Source: Paenibacillus tyrphae (GTDB lineage Bacteria > Bacillota > Bacilli > Paenibacillales > NBRC-103111). From it: 64,000 bases of DNA. The position numbers and the translations under genes are program-made. Positions 50,545 through 60,431 of this stretch are shown one piece after another. The stretch's first letter is position 1, and each line of letters opens with the position of its first letter. The notes under the pieces were generated by a model. The model ran no database searches. It saw only the letters and a program-made list of their open reading frames with translations, and was not told where the DNA came from. The stretch spans positions 124,001-188,000 of the forward strand of contig NZ_JNVM01000005.1 in assembly GCF_000722545.1 (NCBI RefSeq). Direction: 5' to 3'.

Positions 50545-50569
50545 AGCCGTGAGCAGCACGGCTTTTTTT
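50545..50569 (+). terminator. Intrinsic terminator upstream of tetR
   Basis: AGCCGT and ACGGCT form a 6-bp stem with a 7-base loop, followed by seven T. It ends just before the tetR promoter and would block read-through from the left. Confidence 0.7.
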
Positions 50570-50571
50570 AT

Positions 50572-50600
50572 TTGAATTTATGTATGTACTGGTTTATAAT
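50572..50600 (+). promoter_or_regulatory. Sigma-A promoter of the tetR-P450 operon
   Basis: TTGAAT (50572-50577), a 17-base spacer and a consensus TATAAT (50595-50600). Confidence 0.85.
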
Positions 50601-50609
50601 GGAATAAAA

Positions 50610-50627
50610 TGATAGATTAATCTATCA
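50610..50627. promoter_or_regulatory. Perfect palindromic operator for the TetR-type repressor
   Basis: TGATAGATTAATCTATCA is its own reverse complement and lies ten bases after the -10 box, at the expected start of transcription. Binding there would block the operon; fatty acids would be the expected inducers by analogy with FatR. Confidence 0.85.
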
Positions 50628-50652
50628 AATTTATCGAAAGCGAGGCAGAGAG

Positions 50653-51225
50653 ATGGGGACGGCCAGATCGGCAACAAAGGAGCTCAGGCTTCGTGCCATA
50701 CTCGATGCGGCTACGGAGCTGCTGGTCGAAAAGCCTACGGCATCTCTGAACGAGATTGCCGAATATGCGGGCATCGGCATTGCTACCCTTCACCGGTATG
50801 TGGCGAGCAGGGAGCAGCTGATGCTGCAGCTGGGGTTAAGAGCAGCTCAGGTGGTGGAAGAGACGATGAGCCGTATCCCGTTGGACGAGGAATCGAGCGA
50901 AACCTATATATCACAGCTGGTGGAGGCGCTGATTCCGCTTGGGGACAAAATTTATTTTCTCGCTCATGAAACCTCGCTGAATTACAACCCCGAGATGTCC
51001 GCGGCCGAGGAGAAGCTGAAGGAACCGATACGCCACATGATCCAATTGCTGCAGCGCAAAGGCCATTTCCGGCAAGATATGAGCAGCGAATGGATTCTGA
51101 ACGTGCTGTATTCGCTCCTCTTTGTCACCTGGCAGCAGGTTCATGAAGGCCACGTTGCCAAAAAAGCGGCGGCGGCGTTAGTTCTGGAGACGCTGTACCA
51201 CGGGTTTAAAGCAAGCAAGCCGTAA
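50653..51225 (+). CDS. TetR-family repressor (FatR-like)
   Basis: This 190-residue protein has an N-terminal TetR helix-turn-helix ([40 protein letters not shown]) and a helical ligand domain. It is the first gene of an operon with a P450-reductase fusion, 52 bases upstream of it. The same order is known from fatR-cypB of B. subtilis, where the repressor is released by long-chain unsaturated fatty acids. Sequence identity with FatR cannot be measured here, so only the type is named. Confidence 0.9.
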   Translation: MGTARSATKELRLRAILDAATELLVEKPTASLNEIAEYAGIGIATLHRYVASREQLMLQLGLRAAQVVEETMSRIPLDEESSETYISQLVEALIPLGDKIYFLAHETSLNYNPEMSAAEEKLKEPIRHMIQLLQRKGHFRQDMSSEWILNVLYSLLFVTWQQVHEGHVAKKAAAALVLETLYHGFKASKP

Positions 51226-51277
51226 AGCAAGTTTAAAGAGGCTCGGCAAGGCAAATGGATTCGGGAGGATGGTTGTT

Positions 51278-54200
51278 ATGAGTGAAGCGGGAGTCATTCC
51301 TCAGCCCAAAACTTATGGTCCCCTTGGAAATTTACCTTTGATCGACAGCAAGAAACCGACCCTTTCACTTTGTAAACTTGCAGAAGAGTACGGCCCTATA
51401 TACCGGGTCACGCTTCCGGGTTATTCCAGCATTATGGTGTCCGGACATGAATTGGTGGCGGAGGTTTGCGATGAATCGCGCTTCGATAAAAGCATAAAGG
51501 GCGACCTGGAAAACGTGCGCGCTTTTGGCGGGGACGGGTTGTTTACAAGCCGCACAGATGAACCGAATTGGCAAAAAGCCCATCGGATTCTTCTCCCCAC
51601 CTTCAGCCAGCAGGCGATGAAAGGGTACCATGCGATGATGGTCGACATCGCTTCGCAGCTGATTCAAAAATGGGCCCGTCTCAACCCCAACGAAAGCATC
51701 GATGTCGCGGAAGACATGACCCGGCTTACGCTGGACACGATCGGACTATGCGGCTTCAATTACCGCTTTAACAGTTTTTATCGCGAAACGCCAAGCCCTT
51801 TTATTAACAGCATGGTCCGCGCTCTGAACGAAGCGATGCTGCAAAGCAGTCGCCTGAAGATCCAAAACCTGTTCATGGTGCGAACGAGACAGCAATTTAA
51901 CGAAGATATTCAAACGATGTTTTCCTTGGTGGACAAAATGATCGAGGAACGAAAGGCAGGCGGGGACCGGGGGGAAATCGACCTGCTCGCCCGGATGCTG
52001 AATGGGAAGGACCCGGAGACAGACGAGACGCTGGATGACGAAAATATCCGGTATCAGATCATCACGTTCTTGATCGCCGGACATGAGACGACAAGCGGCT
52101 TGTTATCGTTTGCCTTATACTTTTTGCTGAAGCATCCGGATGTGCTGCAGAAGGCTTATCTGGAAGCGGACCGGGTGCTGACGGATTCGTTTCCGTCGTA
52201 TTCGCAGGTGCTGCAGCTCCATTACATTCGGATGATTTTAAACGAATCGCTGCGCTTATGGCCGACGGCCCCGGGATTCGAGCTCTATGCGAAGGAAGAT
52301 ACGGTTATCGGCGGCAAGTACCGCATTCGCAAGGGGGAAGGCATCGGGGTGATCCTGCCACAGCTTCATCGGGATAAAGCCGCCTGGGGCGCCGACGCGG
52401 ACGAATTCCGCCCCGAACGCTTCGAAGCTCCCGGCAAAATTCCGAATCATGCCTACAAGCCGTTTGGCAACGGGCAGCGGGCTTGCATCGGTATGCAGTT
52501 TGCACTTCACGAAGCGACGCTCGTTCTCAGCATGATTGTCCGGCATTTTGAGCTGGTGGATCATACGAACTACCAGTTGGACGTGAAGCAAACCTTGACG
52601 CTGAAGCCGGGCGATTTTCATATCCGCGTGCGGCTGCGGCATAAGACGGCAAGCCCGGCGGTTCAAGAACCGGAAGCAGGCCATGCCAAAGCCGCTGCGG
52701 CGGATCAAAGGCAGGCGCAGGCGAACCGTCCGCTTGCAGGGGCGGAAAAGACGTCTCTGCTCGTGCTTTACGGTTCCAATTTGGGCACGGCGGAAGGGAT
52801 TGCCCGCGAGCTGTCGGATGCCGCGCGGGCGCGGGGCTTCCGAAGCGAAGCTGCGCCGCTGAACGATTGGGTCGGAAGATTGCCCAAGGATGGGGCGGTG
52901 CTTATCGTCACCGCGTCTTATAACGGCAAGCCTCCGGGCAATGCGCGCGAGTTCGTGAAATGGCTTGAAGGCGTGCAGCCGGGCGAGCTTCAAGGGGTTC
53001 GCTATGCCGTATTCGGGTGCGGGGACCGCAGCTGGTCCAATACGTATCAGGACGTGCCGAGGTGGATTGACGAGCAGCTGGCCAGAAAGGGAGCGACGAG
53101 ACTTTCGGTGCGCGGCGAGGCGGATGCCGGCGGCGACTTCGAGAAGCAGCTCGACGAATGGCGGATTCGTCTATGGTCCGATCTTATGCATGCTTTCGGA
53201 CTGGGACGAGGCGACGCGGAGAAGGCGAAAAGCAGTCTTCATGTCCGAATGGTCAGCGGCTTGGAAACCATTCCGCTTGCCCGAGCCTACGACGCTTTCT
53301 ACGCTTCGGTGACGGATAACCGCGAGCTCCGGATGGCTGGTAGCGGCCGGAGCACACGGCATCTGGATCTTGCGCTGCCGGATGGGGTTACCTACCGGGA
53401 GGGCGATCTTCTCGGCGTGCTGCCAAGCAACAGCCTGGCGAACGTCGGCCGGATTATGCGGCGGTACGGCTTGAAGGGGAGCGATCAATTGATTGTCACG
53501 GCCAACGGTAACCGCCTCGCGCATCTCCCGCTGGATCGCCCGGTCGGTATCCACGAGCTGCTGAGCCGGTGCGTAGAGCTGCAGGAAGCCGTTACCCGCG
53601 AGCAGCTTCGTGAGCTTGCGGCCTATACGGTGTGTCCTCCGCACAAGCATGAATTGGAAGCGATGGCTGAGGAGAGCGTCTACGAGGAGCAGATCCTGAA
53701 GCAGCGTATTACTCTGCTCGACCTGCTTGAAAAATATGAAGCCTGCCAGCTGCCGTTCGAAAGGTTCATTGAGCTGCTGCCTTCTCTCCAGCCGAGATAT
53801 TATTTCATATCCAGCTCTCCGCAGGCCAGTCCCCAGCAGGTCAGCATTGCCGTAGACGTGGTGCAGAACCCGGCTTGGAGCGGGCGCGGCGAATACCGCG
53901 GGACGTCTTCGAATCACTTGGCCGAATGCAGGCCCGGAGAAGTAGTCTTGCTCTTCATCCGTACGTCCGAAGCCGGATTGCGGCTCCCGGAAAATCCGGC
54001 GACGCCGATCATTATGGTGGGGACCGGGACGGGAGCAGCGCCTTTCCGGGGCTTTTTGCAGGCGCGGGCCGCTTTCCGGGAGAAGGGAGTCGTGCTGGGC
54101 GAGGCGCATCTTTATATCGGATGCCGGAACGAATCGGATTCGATTTATCGCGAGGAGCTTGAGCACTACGATAGGGAGGATGTCGTTACGCTTCATCAAG

Positions 54201-54493
54201 CGTTTTCCCGTGCGGAAGGGAAAAGCAGCATCCATGTACAGCATTTGCTGGAACGCCATGCCTCGAATTTGATGGACATCCTTGATCGGGGAGGACGCAT
54301 CTACGTCTGCGGGGATGACGCTCAGATGTCCCTGGAGGTGGAGTCGGCATTGCAAAAAGCATACCGGACCGTGCATGGAGCCGGGGAGCGGGAAGCGAAA
54401 GCTTGGCTGGAGCGCCTTCGAACGGAGGGGCGTTATGCGAAAGAGGGATGGGTGCGCATGTACCCGGAAAATAGCGTCGCCATAGTCAAATAG
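51278..54493 (+). CDS. Self-sufficient cytochrome P450/P450-reductase, CYP102 family
   Basis: This 1071-residue cytosolic enzyme hydroxylates fatty acids near the omega end with NADPH and O2. P450 part, about 1-460: I-helix [20 protein letters not shown], ExxR in NESLR, heme-binding Cys in [23 protein letters not shown] flavodoxin part, about 490-635: [19 protein letters not shown] and [16 protein letters not shown] part to the end: [31 protein letters not shown]. This is the design and size of P450 BM3 and CypB/CypD. The start is ATG 51278; the ATG at 51269 touches the ribosome site GGGAGG. Confidence 0.95.
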   Translation: MSEAGVIPQPKTYGPLGNLPLIDSKKPTLSLCKLAEEYGPIYRVTLPGYSSIMVSGHELVAEVCDESRFDKSIKGDLENVRAFGGDGLFTSRTDEPNWQKAHRILLPTFSQQAMKGYHAMMVDIASQLIQKWARLNPNESIDVAEDMTRLTLDTIGLCGFNYRFNSFYRETPSPFINSMVRALNEAMLQSSRLKIQNLFMVRTRQQFNEDIQTMFSLVDKMIEERKAGGDRGEIDLLARMLNGKDPETDETLDDENIRYQIITFLIAGHETTSGLLSFALYFLLKHPDVLQKAYLEADRVLTDSFPSYSQVLQLHYIRMILNESLRLWPTAPGFELYAKEDTVIGGKYRIRKGEGIGVILPQLHRDKAAWGADADEFRPERFEAPGKIPNHAYKPFGNGQRACIGMQFALHEATLVLSMIVRHFELVDHTNYQLDVKQTLTLKPGDFHIRVRLRHKTASPAVQEPEAGHAKAAAADQRQAQANRPLAGAEKTSLLVLYGSNLGTAEGIARELSDAARARGFRSEAAPLNDWVGRLPKDGAVLIVTASYNGKPPGNAREFVKWLEGVQPGELQGVRYAVFGCGDRSWSNTYQDVPRWIDEQLARKGATRLSVRGEADAGGDFEKQLDEWRIRLWSDLMHAFGLGRGDAEKAKSSLHVRMVSGLETIPLARAYDAFYASVTDNRELRMAGSGRSTRHLDLALPDGVTYREGDLLGVLPSNSLANVGRIMRRYGLKGSDQLIVTANGNRLAHLPLDRPVGIHELLSRCVELQEAVTREQLRELAAYTVCPPHKHELEAMAEESVYEEQILKQRITLLDLLEKYEACQLPFERFIELLPSLQPRYYFISSSPQASPQQVSIAVDVVQNPAWSGRGEYRGTSSNHLAECRPGEVVLLFIRTSEAGLRLPENPATPIIMVGTGTGAAPFRGFLQARAAFREKGVVLGEAHLYIGCRNESDSIYREELEHYDREDVVTLHQAFSRAEGKSSIHVQHLLERHASNLMDILDRGGRIYVCGDDAQMSLEVESALQKAYRTVHGAGEREAKAWLERLRTEGRYAKEGWVRMYPENSVAIVK

Positions 54494-54622
54494 CAGCTTA
54501 CCGAAGCTGTTCTGCCCTCGGACCGGAGGAGAAAACCGTTTTATCCAAACGGTCCCTAATGATGGTTTCGCGCGAATGTTACACTGAAGGTAACACGAAG
54601 TTCGCGGGAGAGGGGCATTCGC

Positions 54623-55165
54623 ATGAAATACGATGAAGAAACTGCTATTTATCTAATCACTGGGGTGATGGCGAGCGGCAAATCGACGGTTGCGCAGCTG
54701 CTGGCCGAGCAATTCGGCCGGGGGGTTCATTTGCGCGGCGACGCGTTCCGCAGGATGATCGTCACAGGCCGGGAAGAGCTGCTTCCCGACGCTTCCGAGG
54801 AGGCGAACCGTCAGCTGCTTTTGCGGTACCGACTGGCTGCCGCTGCGGCCGATACATATGCCGATGCCGGCTTCACCGTCGTCGTGCAGGACGTCGTCAT
54901 CGGTCCGATGCTGGAAGAGTTCGTCTCTTTCGTCCGGCATCGTCCGCTTTATGTTGTTGTGCTGTCGCCCAGCAGCGAGGCGGTTGCCGCCAGAGAGGCG
55001 GCCCGGGCGAAGAATGGCTACGGATTGTGGACGGTTGCTGGGTTGAACGACATTTTGCATAACGAAACGCCGAAAATCGGCCTTTGGCTCGATACGTCCG
55101 AGTTGACCCCGGAAGAAACGGTAAGCGAGATCAGGAGACGTTCCACGAAAGAAGCGGCTGTTTGA
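54623..55165 (+). CDS. P-loop kinase-like protein (AAA_33/zeta-like)
   Basis: This 180-residue protein has Walker A GVMASGKST, a conserved LRGDAFRRMI (Asp and Arg binding the phosphate acceptor), VVVQDVVIGP and a lid-like segment AAREAARAKNGYG. It belongs to the broad group of chloramphenicol-phosphotransferase-like and zeta-like small-molecule kinases. GGGAGAGGGG precedes the ATG. The substrate is unknown. It stands alone between the P450 and the exporter genes. Confidence 0.8.
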   Translation: MKYDEETAIYLITGVMASGKSTVAQLLAEQFGRGVHLRGDAFRRMIVTGREELLPDASEEANRQLLLRYRLAAAAADTYADAGFTVVVQDVVIGPMLEEFVSFVRHRPLYVVVLSPSSEAVAAREAARAKNGYGLWTVAGLNDILHNETPKIGLWLDTSELTPEETVSEIRRRSTKEAAV

Positions 55166-55326
55166 ACTTTCTGGAGCGGCTGCGCAGCCGGCCTTGATCC
55201 GATGCTTTTGGCGGATGAAGGCTTTTTTTCATTCCCATGTGTTCCAATCTTTTCCGTTAATATTCCGTTTAAAAAAGTATCGTAAAGTACAGATTGTCAA
55301 ACGGAAGAGAGATATAGGAAAATAGA

Positions 55327-57096
55327 ATGGGAGTTGGAACACACATGTCAAAACCGAAAACATCGGCGAATTGGCGGCAATTGATCCGGCTGGTCCGGGA
55401 AACGAAGCCTTCCAAGGGTCTGCTTGCCGCCGCGCTGTTTCTAAGCATCATCTCGACCTTGGTCGGATTGGCGATTCCGCTGTTTACGAAAAATATGGTC
55501 GACAGCTTTTCGCTGACTTCCTTAAGCCTGACGCAGATCGTGCTGATGGGAGTAGCTTTTATCGTTCAAGCGATTGCGGGCGGCGTCGGCGTTTATTTGC
55601 TCAACCGGGCGGGGCAGAAGGTCGTTGCGTCCCTGCGGGACCGGCTGTGGAATAAGCTGCTCGTGCTGCCGGTCTCCTACTACGACAATCATGAGACGGG
55701 GGAAACGATCAGCCGGATGACCAACGATACCGGCGTCGTCAAAGGCTTGATCAGCGAGCACTTGACCGGCTTCTTCACCGGCATTCTGGGCGTAGTCGGG
55801 TCCATTGCGGTGCTGCTGTATCTCGATTGGAAAATGACGCTAATGATGCTGATCGTCGTGCCGCTGGCCATCTTGATTTTGGCCCCGCTCGGTAGGCAGA
55901 TGCATAAAATTTCGGTTGGCCTTCAGGATGAAACGGCCGGCTTCACGGCGGTGATCAGCCGGGTATTGTCGGAGATCCGGCTTGTGAAAGCTTCGAATGC
56001 GGAGACGGTTGAATACCGGAACGGACGGACGGGCATCGAGAAGCTGTTCCGGCTTGGCTTGAAGGAAGGCATCGTTTCGGCTTGGGTCGGGCCGCTTATC
56101 TTTTTCATCCTGATGCTGCTGCTTGTGGTCATTATCGGCTACGGCGGCGCGCGGGTCGCTTCCGGTACGCTGACGGCGGGAGATCTGGTGGCGTTCATCC
56201 TGTATTTGTTCCAATTCGTGCTGCCGATTACGCAAATTACGACCTTCTTCACGCAGTTTCAAAAGGCGGTCGGGGCGACGGAACGAATTGCAGCGCTGCT
56301 GGAGCTCGGGGAAGAAGATCATGCCTCCGGCAAGCCCCTTGATAACGCAGGTCGGCCGTTGACGCTCGAACGCGTGACGTTCGCCTATAAAGCTGGCGAA
56401 ACGATACTGGACGATGTCAGCTTCACCATGCAGCCCGGCAAAGTTACAGCCATCGTCGGACCGAGCGGCAGCGGAAAAACGACGCTGTTTGCGCTGCTCG
56501 AGCAGTTCTACCCGCCGACCGGGGGCTCGATCAAGCTCGGGGACGAGCCGATCGAAGAGTACTCGCTGCCGTCGTGGCGCAGCCGCATCGGCTATGTCTC
56601 CCAGGAAAGCCCGCTCATCGCCGGGACGATCCGCGACAACATCTGTTACGGCTTGCCGCACGATGTGACAGACCAAGAGCTGGAGCAGGCGGCGCGCATG
56701 GCCTACGCCGATACGTTTATTCACGAGCTTCCGAACGGCTACGAAACGGAAGTCGGAGAACGGGGCGTCAAGCTGTCCGGAGGGCAGCGGCAGCGGATTG
56801 CGATTGCGCGGGCGCTGCTGCGCAACCCGCAAATTCTGATGCTGGACGAGGCAACCTCCAGTCTGGACAGCAAGTCGGAAATCGTCGTGCAGCAGGCGCT
56901 GAACAATTTAATGCAGGGACGGACGACGCTGGTTATTGCGCACCGGCTGTCGACTGTGGTGGATGCGGACCAGATCGTTTTTCTTGAGAAAGGCAAAGTA
57001 ACGGGCATCGGCACGCACGAGCAGTTGTTCCAAACGCATGCGCTGTACCGCGAATTCGCCGCACAGCAGCTTCGCATTCAAGAGCAGCAGGTGTAA
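55327..57096 (+). CDS. bmrA: BmrA-type ABC multidrug exporter
   Basis: This 589-residue half-transporter dimerises to export drugs with ATP. It follows B. subtilis BmrA (YvcC) along its length: [55 protein letters not shown], then Walker [11 protein letters not shown]-loop [20 protein letters not shown], signature LSGGQRQR, Walker B ILMLDEAT and H-loop [13 protein letters not shown]. Six membrane segments occupy residues 20-310. ATG 55345 ([10 protein letters not shown]) may be the true start because GGGAG lies before it. The histidine kinase gene follows after 26 bases, probably in the same operon. Confidence 0.94.
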   Translation: MGVGTHMSKPKTSANWRQLIRLVRETKPSKGLLAAALFLSIISTLVGLAIPLFTKNMVDSFSLTSLSLTQIVLMGVAFIVQAIAGGVGVYLLNRAGQKVVASLRDRLWNKLLVLPVSYYDNHETGETISRMTNDTGVVKGLISEHLTGFFTGILGVVGSIAVLLYLDWKMTLMMLIVVPLAILILAPLGRQMHKISVGLQDETAGFTAVISRVLSEIRLVKASNAETVEYRNGRTGIEKLFRLGLKEGIVSAWVGPLIFFILMLLLVVIIGYGGARVASGTLTAGDLVAFILYLFQFVLPITQITTFFTQFQKAVGATERIAALLELGEEDHASGKPLDNAGRPLTLERVTFAYKAGETILDDVSFTMQPGKVTAIVGPSGSGKTTLFALLEQFYPPTGGSIKLGDEPIEEYSLPSWRSRIGYVSQESPLIAGTIRDNICYGLPHDVTDQELEQAARMAYADTFIHELPNGYETEVGERGVKLSGGQRQRIAIARALLRNPQILMLDEATSSLDSKSEIVVQQALNNLMQGRTTLVIAHRLSTVVDADQIVFLEKGKVTGIGTHEQLFQTHALYREFAAQQLRIQEQQV

Positions 57097-57122
57097 CCTA
57101 TCGCGGATAAGGAGGGACGGGA

Positions 57123-58205
57123 GTGGAAGTACAGCATCAGGTGAACCGGAAAGCGGCTCGCGGATGGAGATTTTTTAAAAGCGTTTGCGGGATTTGCCTA
57201 TTACTTTTATTTTCGCTGGCGAGCTGGTCGGCCGCTTATTTCTTCATCCGTTATTTGCTGAATGCGCTTGGAAGCCGGCCTTCCGATTACGTCGGCCAGC
57301 TATTTACCCAATTGGTCGCCTTTATTACCAGCATGGGGATTATGGGGACGATCGGTGTTATTTTTCGCGACAAGCGCATGGAAATGTTCCGGCCGATGAT
57401 CGATGCGATGAGGCGGATCGCCAAAGGCGACTTCACGGTCAGCATTCCTCCGGACGAACGCGTCCCGGGCCAGTTCGGCGAGCTCGTCGAAAGCATCAAC
57501 CACATGGCCATCGAGCTCAATCAGATGGAAAAAATGCGCCAGGAGTTCATCTCCAACGTCTCCCATGAAATCCAGTCGCCGCTGACGTCGATCGGCGGCT
57601 TTGCCCGCATTCTGCAAAGCGACGAGCTCAGCCGGGAGGAACGGATGCATTATCTCGGCATCATCGAAAAGGAAAGCGCTCGGCTATCCAAGCTGAGCGA
57701 AAACCTGCTGAAGCTGACCTCCCTCGAATCCGACCATCATCCGTTCGAGCGGAGGCGGTACCGGCTCGACAAGCAGCTGCGCAACGTGATTCTGGCGTGC
57801 GAGCCGCAGTGGCACGAGAAAGGAATCGACATGGACGTATCGTTGGAAGACGTCAGCATCGAGGCTGACGAAGATTTGCTGAGCCAAGTGTGGTTCAATC
57901 TTCTGCACAACAGCATCAAATTCACCCCGGCCGGCGGGACGATCGGCGTTCGGCTTAAGCGCAACGGGCAGCAGGCGGTCGTCTTCGTCACCGACACCGG
58001 GATCGGCATTCCCGAGAACGATGTGGCGCATATTTTCGAGCGGTTCTACAAGGCGGATAGGTCCCGCAACCGAAGCACGGGAGGGAGCGGGCTCGGGCTT
58101 GCGATCGTCAAGCGGATCGTTGAGATGCATACAGGCTCCGTCGCCGTACAGAGCGCTCCCGGCGCGGGAACGACGTTTACCGTCCGGCTTCCGGCTTTGC
58201 CTTGA
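57123..58205 (+). CDS. Orphan sensor histidine kinase downstream of bmrA
   Basis: This 360-residue kinase has two membrane segments (about residues 18-45 and 58-78) with almost no extracellular loop. A HAMP-like linker (RPMIDAMRRIAKGDF), HisKA (FISNVSHEIQSPLTSIGGFA) and the ATPase domain (LLHNSIKFTPAGG, VTDTGIGIPENDV, GGSGLGLAIVKRIVEM) follow. Such intramembrane-sensing kinases often respond to membrane-active drugs. No response regulator is adjacent. Its catalytic part is very close to the kinase encoded at 23814 (shared ESDHHPFE and LRxxxLACEPQW), so it may feed the regulator encoded at 25190. The start is GTG 57123 after AAGGAGG. Confidence 0.92.
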   Translation: MEVQHQVNRKAARGWRFFKSVCGICLLLLFSLASWSAAYFFIRYLLNALGSRPSDYVGQLFTQLVAFITSMGIMGTIGVIFRDKRMEMFRPMIDAMRRIAKGDFTVSIPPDERVPGQFGELVESINHMAIELNQMEKMRQEFISNVSHEIQSPLTSIGGFARILQSDELSREERMHYLGIIEKESARLSKLSENLLKLTSLESDHHPFERRRYRLDKQLRNVILACEPQWHEKGIDMDVSLEDVSIEADEDLLSQVWFNLLHNSIKFTPAGGTIGVRLKRNGQQAVVFVTDTGIGIPENDVAHIFERFYKADRSRNRSTGGSGLGLAIVKRIVEMHTGSVAVQSAPGAGTTFTVRLPALP

Positions 58206-58291
58206 GCGGTTACGCGAGTTTTAGGCGGAGCAAGGCTTGCCGGATGCTGGATGCTGGATCTCCACAATTTCGCAAGGACCCCATAGATCCA

Positions 58292-58326
58292 CAAAACCCA
58301 CCGACCTTTATCGTCGGTGGGTTTTG
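58292..58326. terminator. Bidirectional terminator
   Basis: A perfect 14-bp stem (CAAAACCCACCGAC / GTCGGTGGGTTTTG) with a 7-base loop and T/A-rich flanks stands between the converging kinase and cheY genes and can serve both. Confidence 0.9.
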
Positions 58327-58345
58327 AATTTTACATAGCTTCTTC

Positions 58346-58708
58346 TTAAACCTCAAGCAGTCTGTCGACAGCGTCCAGCACCCGAGAGCCTTGAAGCGGC
58401 TTGACGACAAAATCCTTCGCTCCGCTTCGAATCGCTTCAAGAATCATCTCCCGGTGCCCCATTGCCGAGCACATGATGACTTGCGCCGCAGGGTCCCGCT
58501 CCATAATCAATTTCAACGCTTCGATGCCGTCCATATCGGGCATGGTAATGTCCATCGTGACGAGGTCCGGGCGAAAGGTGGCATACTTTTCAATCGCTTC
58601 CCTTCCGTTGGACGCTTCGCATATGACTTGGTGCCCCGCAGACTCCAATATATCCTTCATAAACATCCGCATAAATGCGGCATCGTCTACGACCATAATT
58701 TTGGCCAA
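58346..58708 (-). CDS. cheY: CheY-like chemotaxis response regulator
   Basis: This 120-residue stand-alone receiver domain follows B. subtilis CheY closely: MVVDDAAFMRMFMKDILESA, RPDLVTMDITMPDMDGIEAL with the phospho-acceptor Asp, QVIMCSAMGHREMILEAIRS and GAKDFVVKPL. I place the start at the TTG at 58708, which has GAGGCGGTG at good distance and gives exactly the usual CheY length; GTG at 58717 lies inside that site. It would switch flagellar rotation, but no other chemotaxis gene is near, so it may be a secondary or orphan copy. Confidence 0.9.
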   Translation of the reverse strand: MAKIMVVDDAAFMRMFMKDILESAGHQVICEASNGREAIEKYATFRPDLVTMDITMPDMDGIEALKLIMERDPAAQVIMCSAMGHREMILEAIRSGAKDFVVKPLQGSRVLDAVDRLLEV

Positions 58709-58805
58709 ATGTATCACCGCCTCAAGAAACTACGTTTCTTGCACGTGTCTGCACCGCACGCGAAGAAATCGTCTCCTGAGTATAGACGAAGATTCTGAAC
58801 ATTTT

Positions 58806-59939
58806 TTAAACAACGCGCTCCCGATACCACTGTTCAAGCGTTCTCGCCGGCTTCGTACCGAATTCGTCATGCAGCATTTGCGACAGCGTATCGTACTGCC
58901 GTTCCACAGACACCCGGTCTCCGATATACGTAAAGAGCTTGATCAGTGCCCAATATACCTCTTCCGTGAACGGGAACCGGCGTTGGACGAGGAAATAGAG
59001 CTGGAAAGCTTCTGCCGCATTGTCCCGCGATTCCAGAAAAGCTGCGACACGCATCGCATGCCGGTACCACAGCATACGCAGCCGCTCCCGCTCGTTCTCC
59101 GCCCACCAATAGCCGCAATCCTCCAGATAGTCGCCTCGATACAGCTCCAGCAGCTGCAAATGCCGCGCGAGCGTATGCTCGCTGAGCGGCGGGGCCGTCT
59201 GCAGTCCCTCTTCCCAGGTAACCGCGTCAACGACGACGCCGTTCAGCTCGAGCCGGTACCCTTTATCGCCGCTGACGATCCGGATGCCGGGATGGACGGC
59301 GCTTGCGGTTTTGCGGATTTGGTAAATGGTCGTGTAGAGCTGCGTGTAGCCTTTCTTCGGGTCGATATCGGGCCAAAACATCTCCAGCAGCGCATCTTTG
59401 CGCACGTGCTGGTCTCGAAGATGAACGAAGTAGGCGAACAGCTCCTGCGCTTTGTTCGTTCGCCAATGCACGGGCCCGGATTCGCCGGTGTCAACCTCCA
59501 GCGTCTGAAAGCAGCGGATTGTAACCTGCTCCTTCGTCCTAGACGGCCCCGCGGGGTGGTCCGGTTCGATTTTGGCAGCCTTGGCCTGCGACAGCCGGGC
59601 TAATGTTTTGGCAAGCCTTTGCGTGGAGACAGGCTTCAGCAAATAGTCGATCGCCGCCAGTTCGAAAGCCTTGAGCGCATATTCCTCGTAAGCCGTCGCG
59701 AAGATAATCTCGGTTTCCGGTAAGTGCGACATGATAATCTCGGCCGCTTCCAAACCGCTCAGCTCCGGCATGTCGATGTCCAAAAAGACAGCTTCCGGCT
59801 TCTCGCGCAGCACCGCCTCGACGGCTTCCGCCCCATTCTGATAGGCGCCGACAATGACGCAGCCGTTCAGCTTCTCGAGCTGCTTTTGCAAGCTGAACAA
59901 ACCCAGCGCTTCGTCGTCTGCAAGAATGATCCGAATCAT
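58806..59939 (-). CDS. Response regulator with SARP/BTAD-type output domain
   Basis: This 377-residue protein has a receiver domain (LADDEALGLFSLQKQLEKLN, phospho-acceptor in AVFLDIDMPELSGLEA, Lys in YLLKPVST), an OmpR-like winged helix (TNKAQELFAYFVHLRDQHVR, ALLEMFWPDIDPKKGYTQLY) and a C-terminal bacterial transcriptional activation domain rich in helices (LLELYRGDYLEDCGYWWAEN, EVYWALIKLFTYIGDRVSVE). This is the response-regulator form of SARP activators found in Paenibacillaceae. The start is ATG 59939 after GAGGTG. It is divergent from the giant surface-protein gene, and direct repeats of SARP type lie in between. No kinase gene is adjacent. Confidence 0.9.
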   Translation of the reverse strand: MIRIILADDEALGLFSLQKQLEKLNGCVIVGAYQNGAEAVEAVLREKPEAVFLDIDMPELSGLEAAEIIMSHLPETEIIFATAYEEYALKAFELAAIDYLLKPVSTQRLAKTLARLSQAKAAKIEPDHPAGPSRTKEQVTIRCFQTLEVDTGESGPVHWRTNKAQELFAYFVHLRDQHVRKDALLEMFWPDIDPKKGYTQLYTTIYQIRKTASAVHPGIRIVSGDKGYRLELNGVVVDAVTWEEGLQTAPPLSEHTLARHLQLLELYRGDYLEDCGYWWAENERERLRMLWYRHAMRVAAFLESRDNAAEAFQLYFLVQRRFPFTEEVYWALIKLFTYIGDRVSVERQYDTLSQMLHDEFGTKPARTLEQWYRERVV

Positions 59940-60431
59940 CGGCGCACCTCGCTTTGCCCATACCGTGCAAACCCGACCCCATTGTCGTGTAGTTGAGTGG
60001 CCAAATTCGCGCCCTCCTCTTTCTGTATGCAAAAGTAATCTATTATTAAAAAGCTTGTTTACCCGGCAAAATTGTTCGTTCCAACGAACGGCTTAAAACC
60101 GCCGTTTTCCTATTAATGATCATATCAAAATTTCGTCCACTTAGGCATTTTAAAACGAAAAAATGTTAATTATTTCACAAAATTAAAATCTGGATGAATT
60201 GGGAAAATGATGCTATTTTCTGCTCTTTCGCCTGTTTTCAGCAAGTTTTGCGCCGGTACGGACCTGAGTCGCTGGTTTTGTAGTCGAAAGGTGTTCAGAT
60301 TTTGTTCAGAAGCGATTGGTAAAGTGAACGAAAAATGTTCTTTAAAACGAAGGAAGGCGAGGTGCGGATAGAAAAAACAGAAAGTAGAATTGCTATTTCA
60401 GGAGAGAGAAGATGAAAAAGGAGCGGGAACG
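59940..60431. other. Long divergent intergenic region
   Basis: This 490-base AT-rich region separates the SARP-type regulator from the surface-protein gene. It contains the direct repeats described at 60293-60310 and a seven-codon frame (60412-60435, MKKERER) with a good ribosome site whose stop overlaps the start of the big gene; this may serve for translational coupling. I see no RNA gene in it. Confidence 0.5.
60293..60325 (+). promoter_or_regulatory. SARP-type direct repeats with a -10 box
   Basis: GTTCAGA occurs at 60293-60299 and 60304-60310, an exact 11-base period as in known SARP targets. TAAAGT (60320-60325), a possible -10 box, begins nine bases after the last heptamer. A third partial copy, GTTCTTT, lies at 60337, again in 11-base phase. 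Confidence 0.55.
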
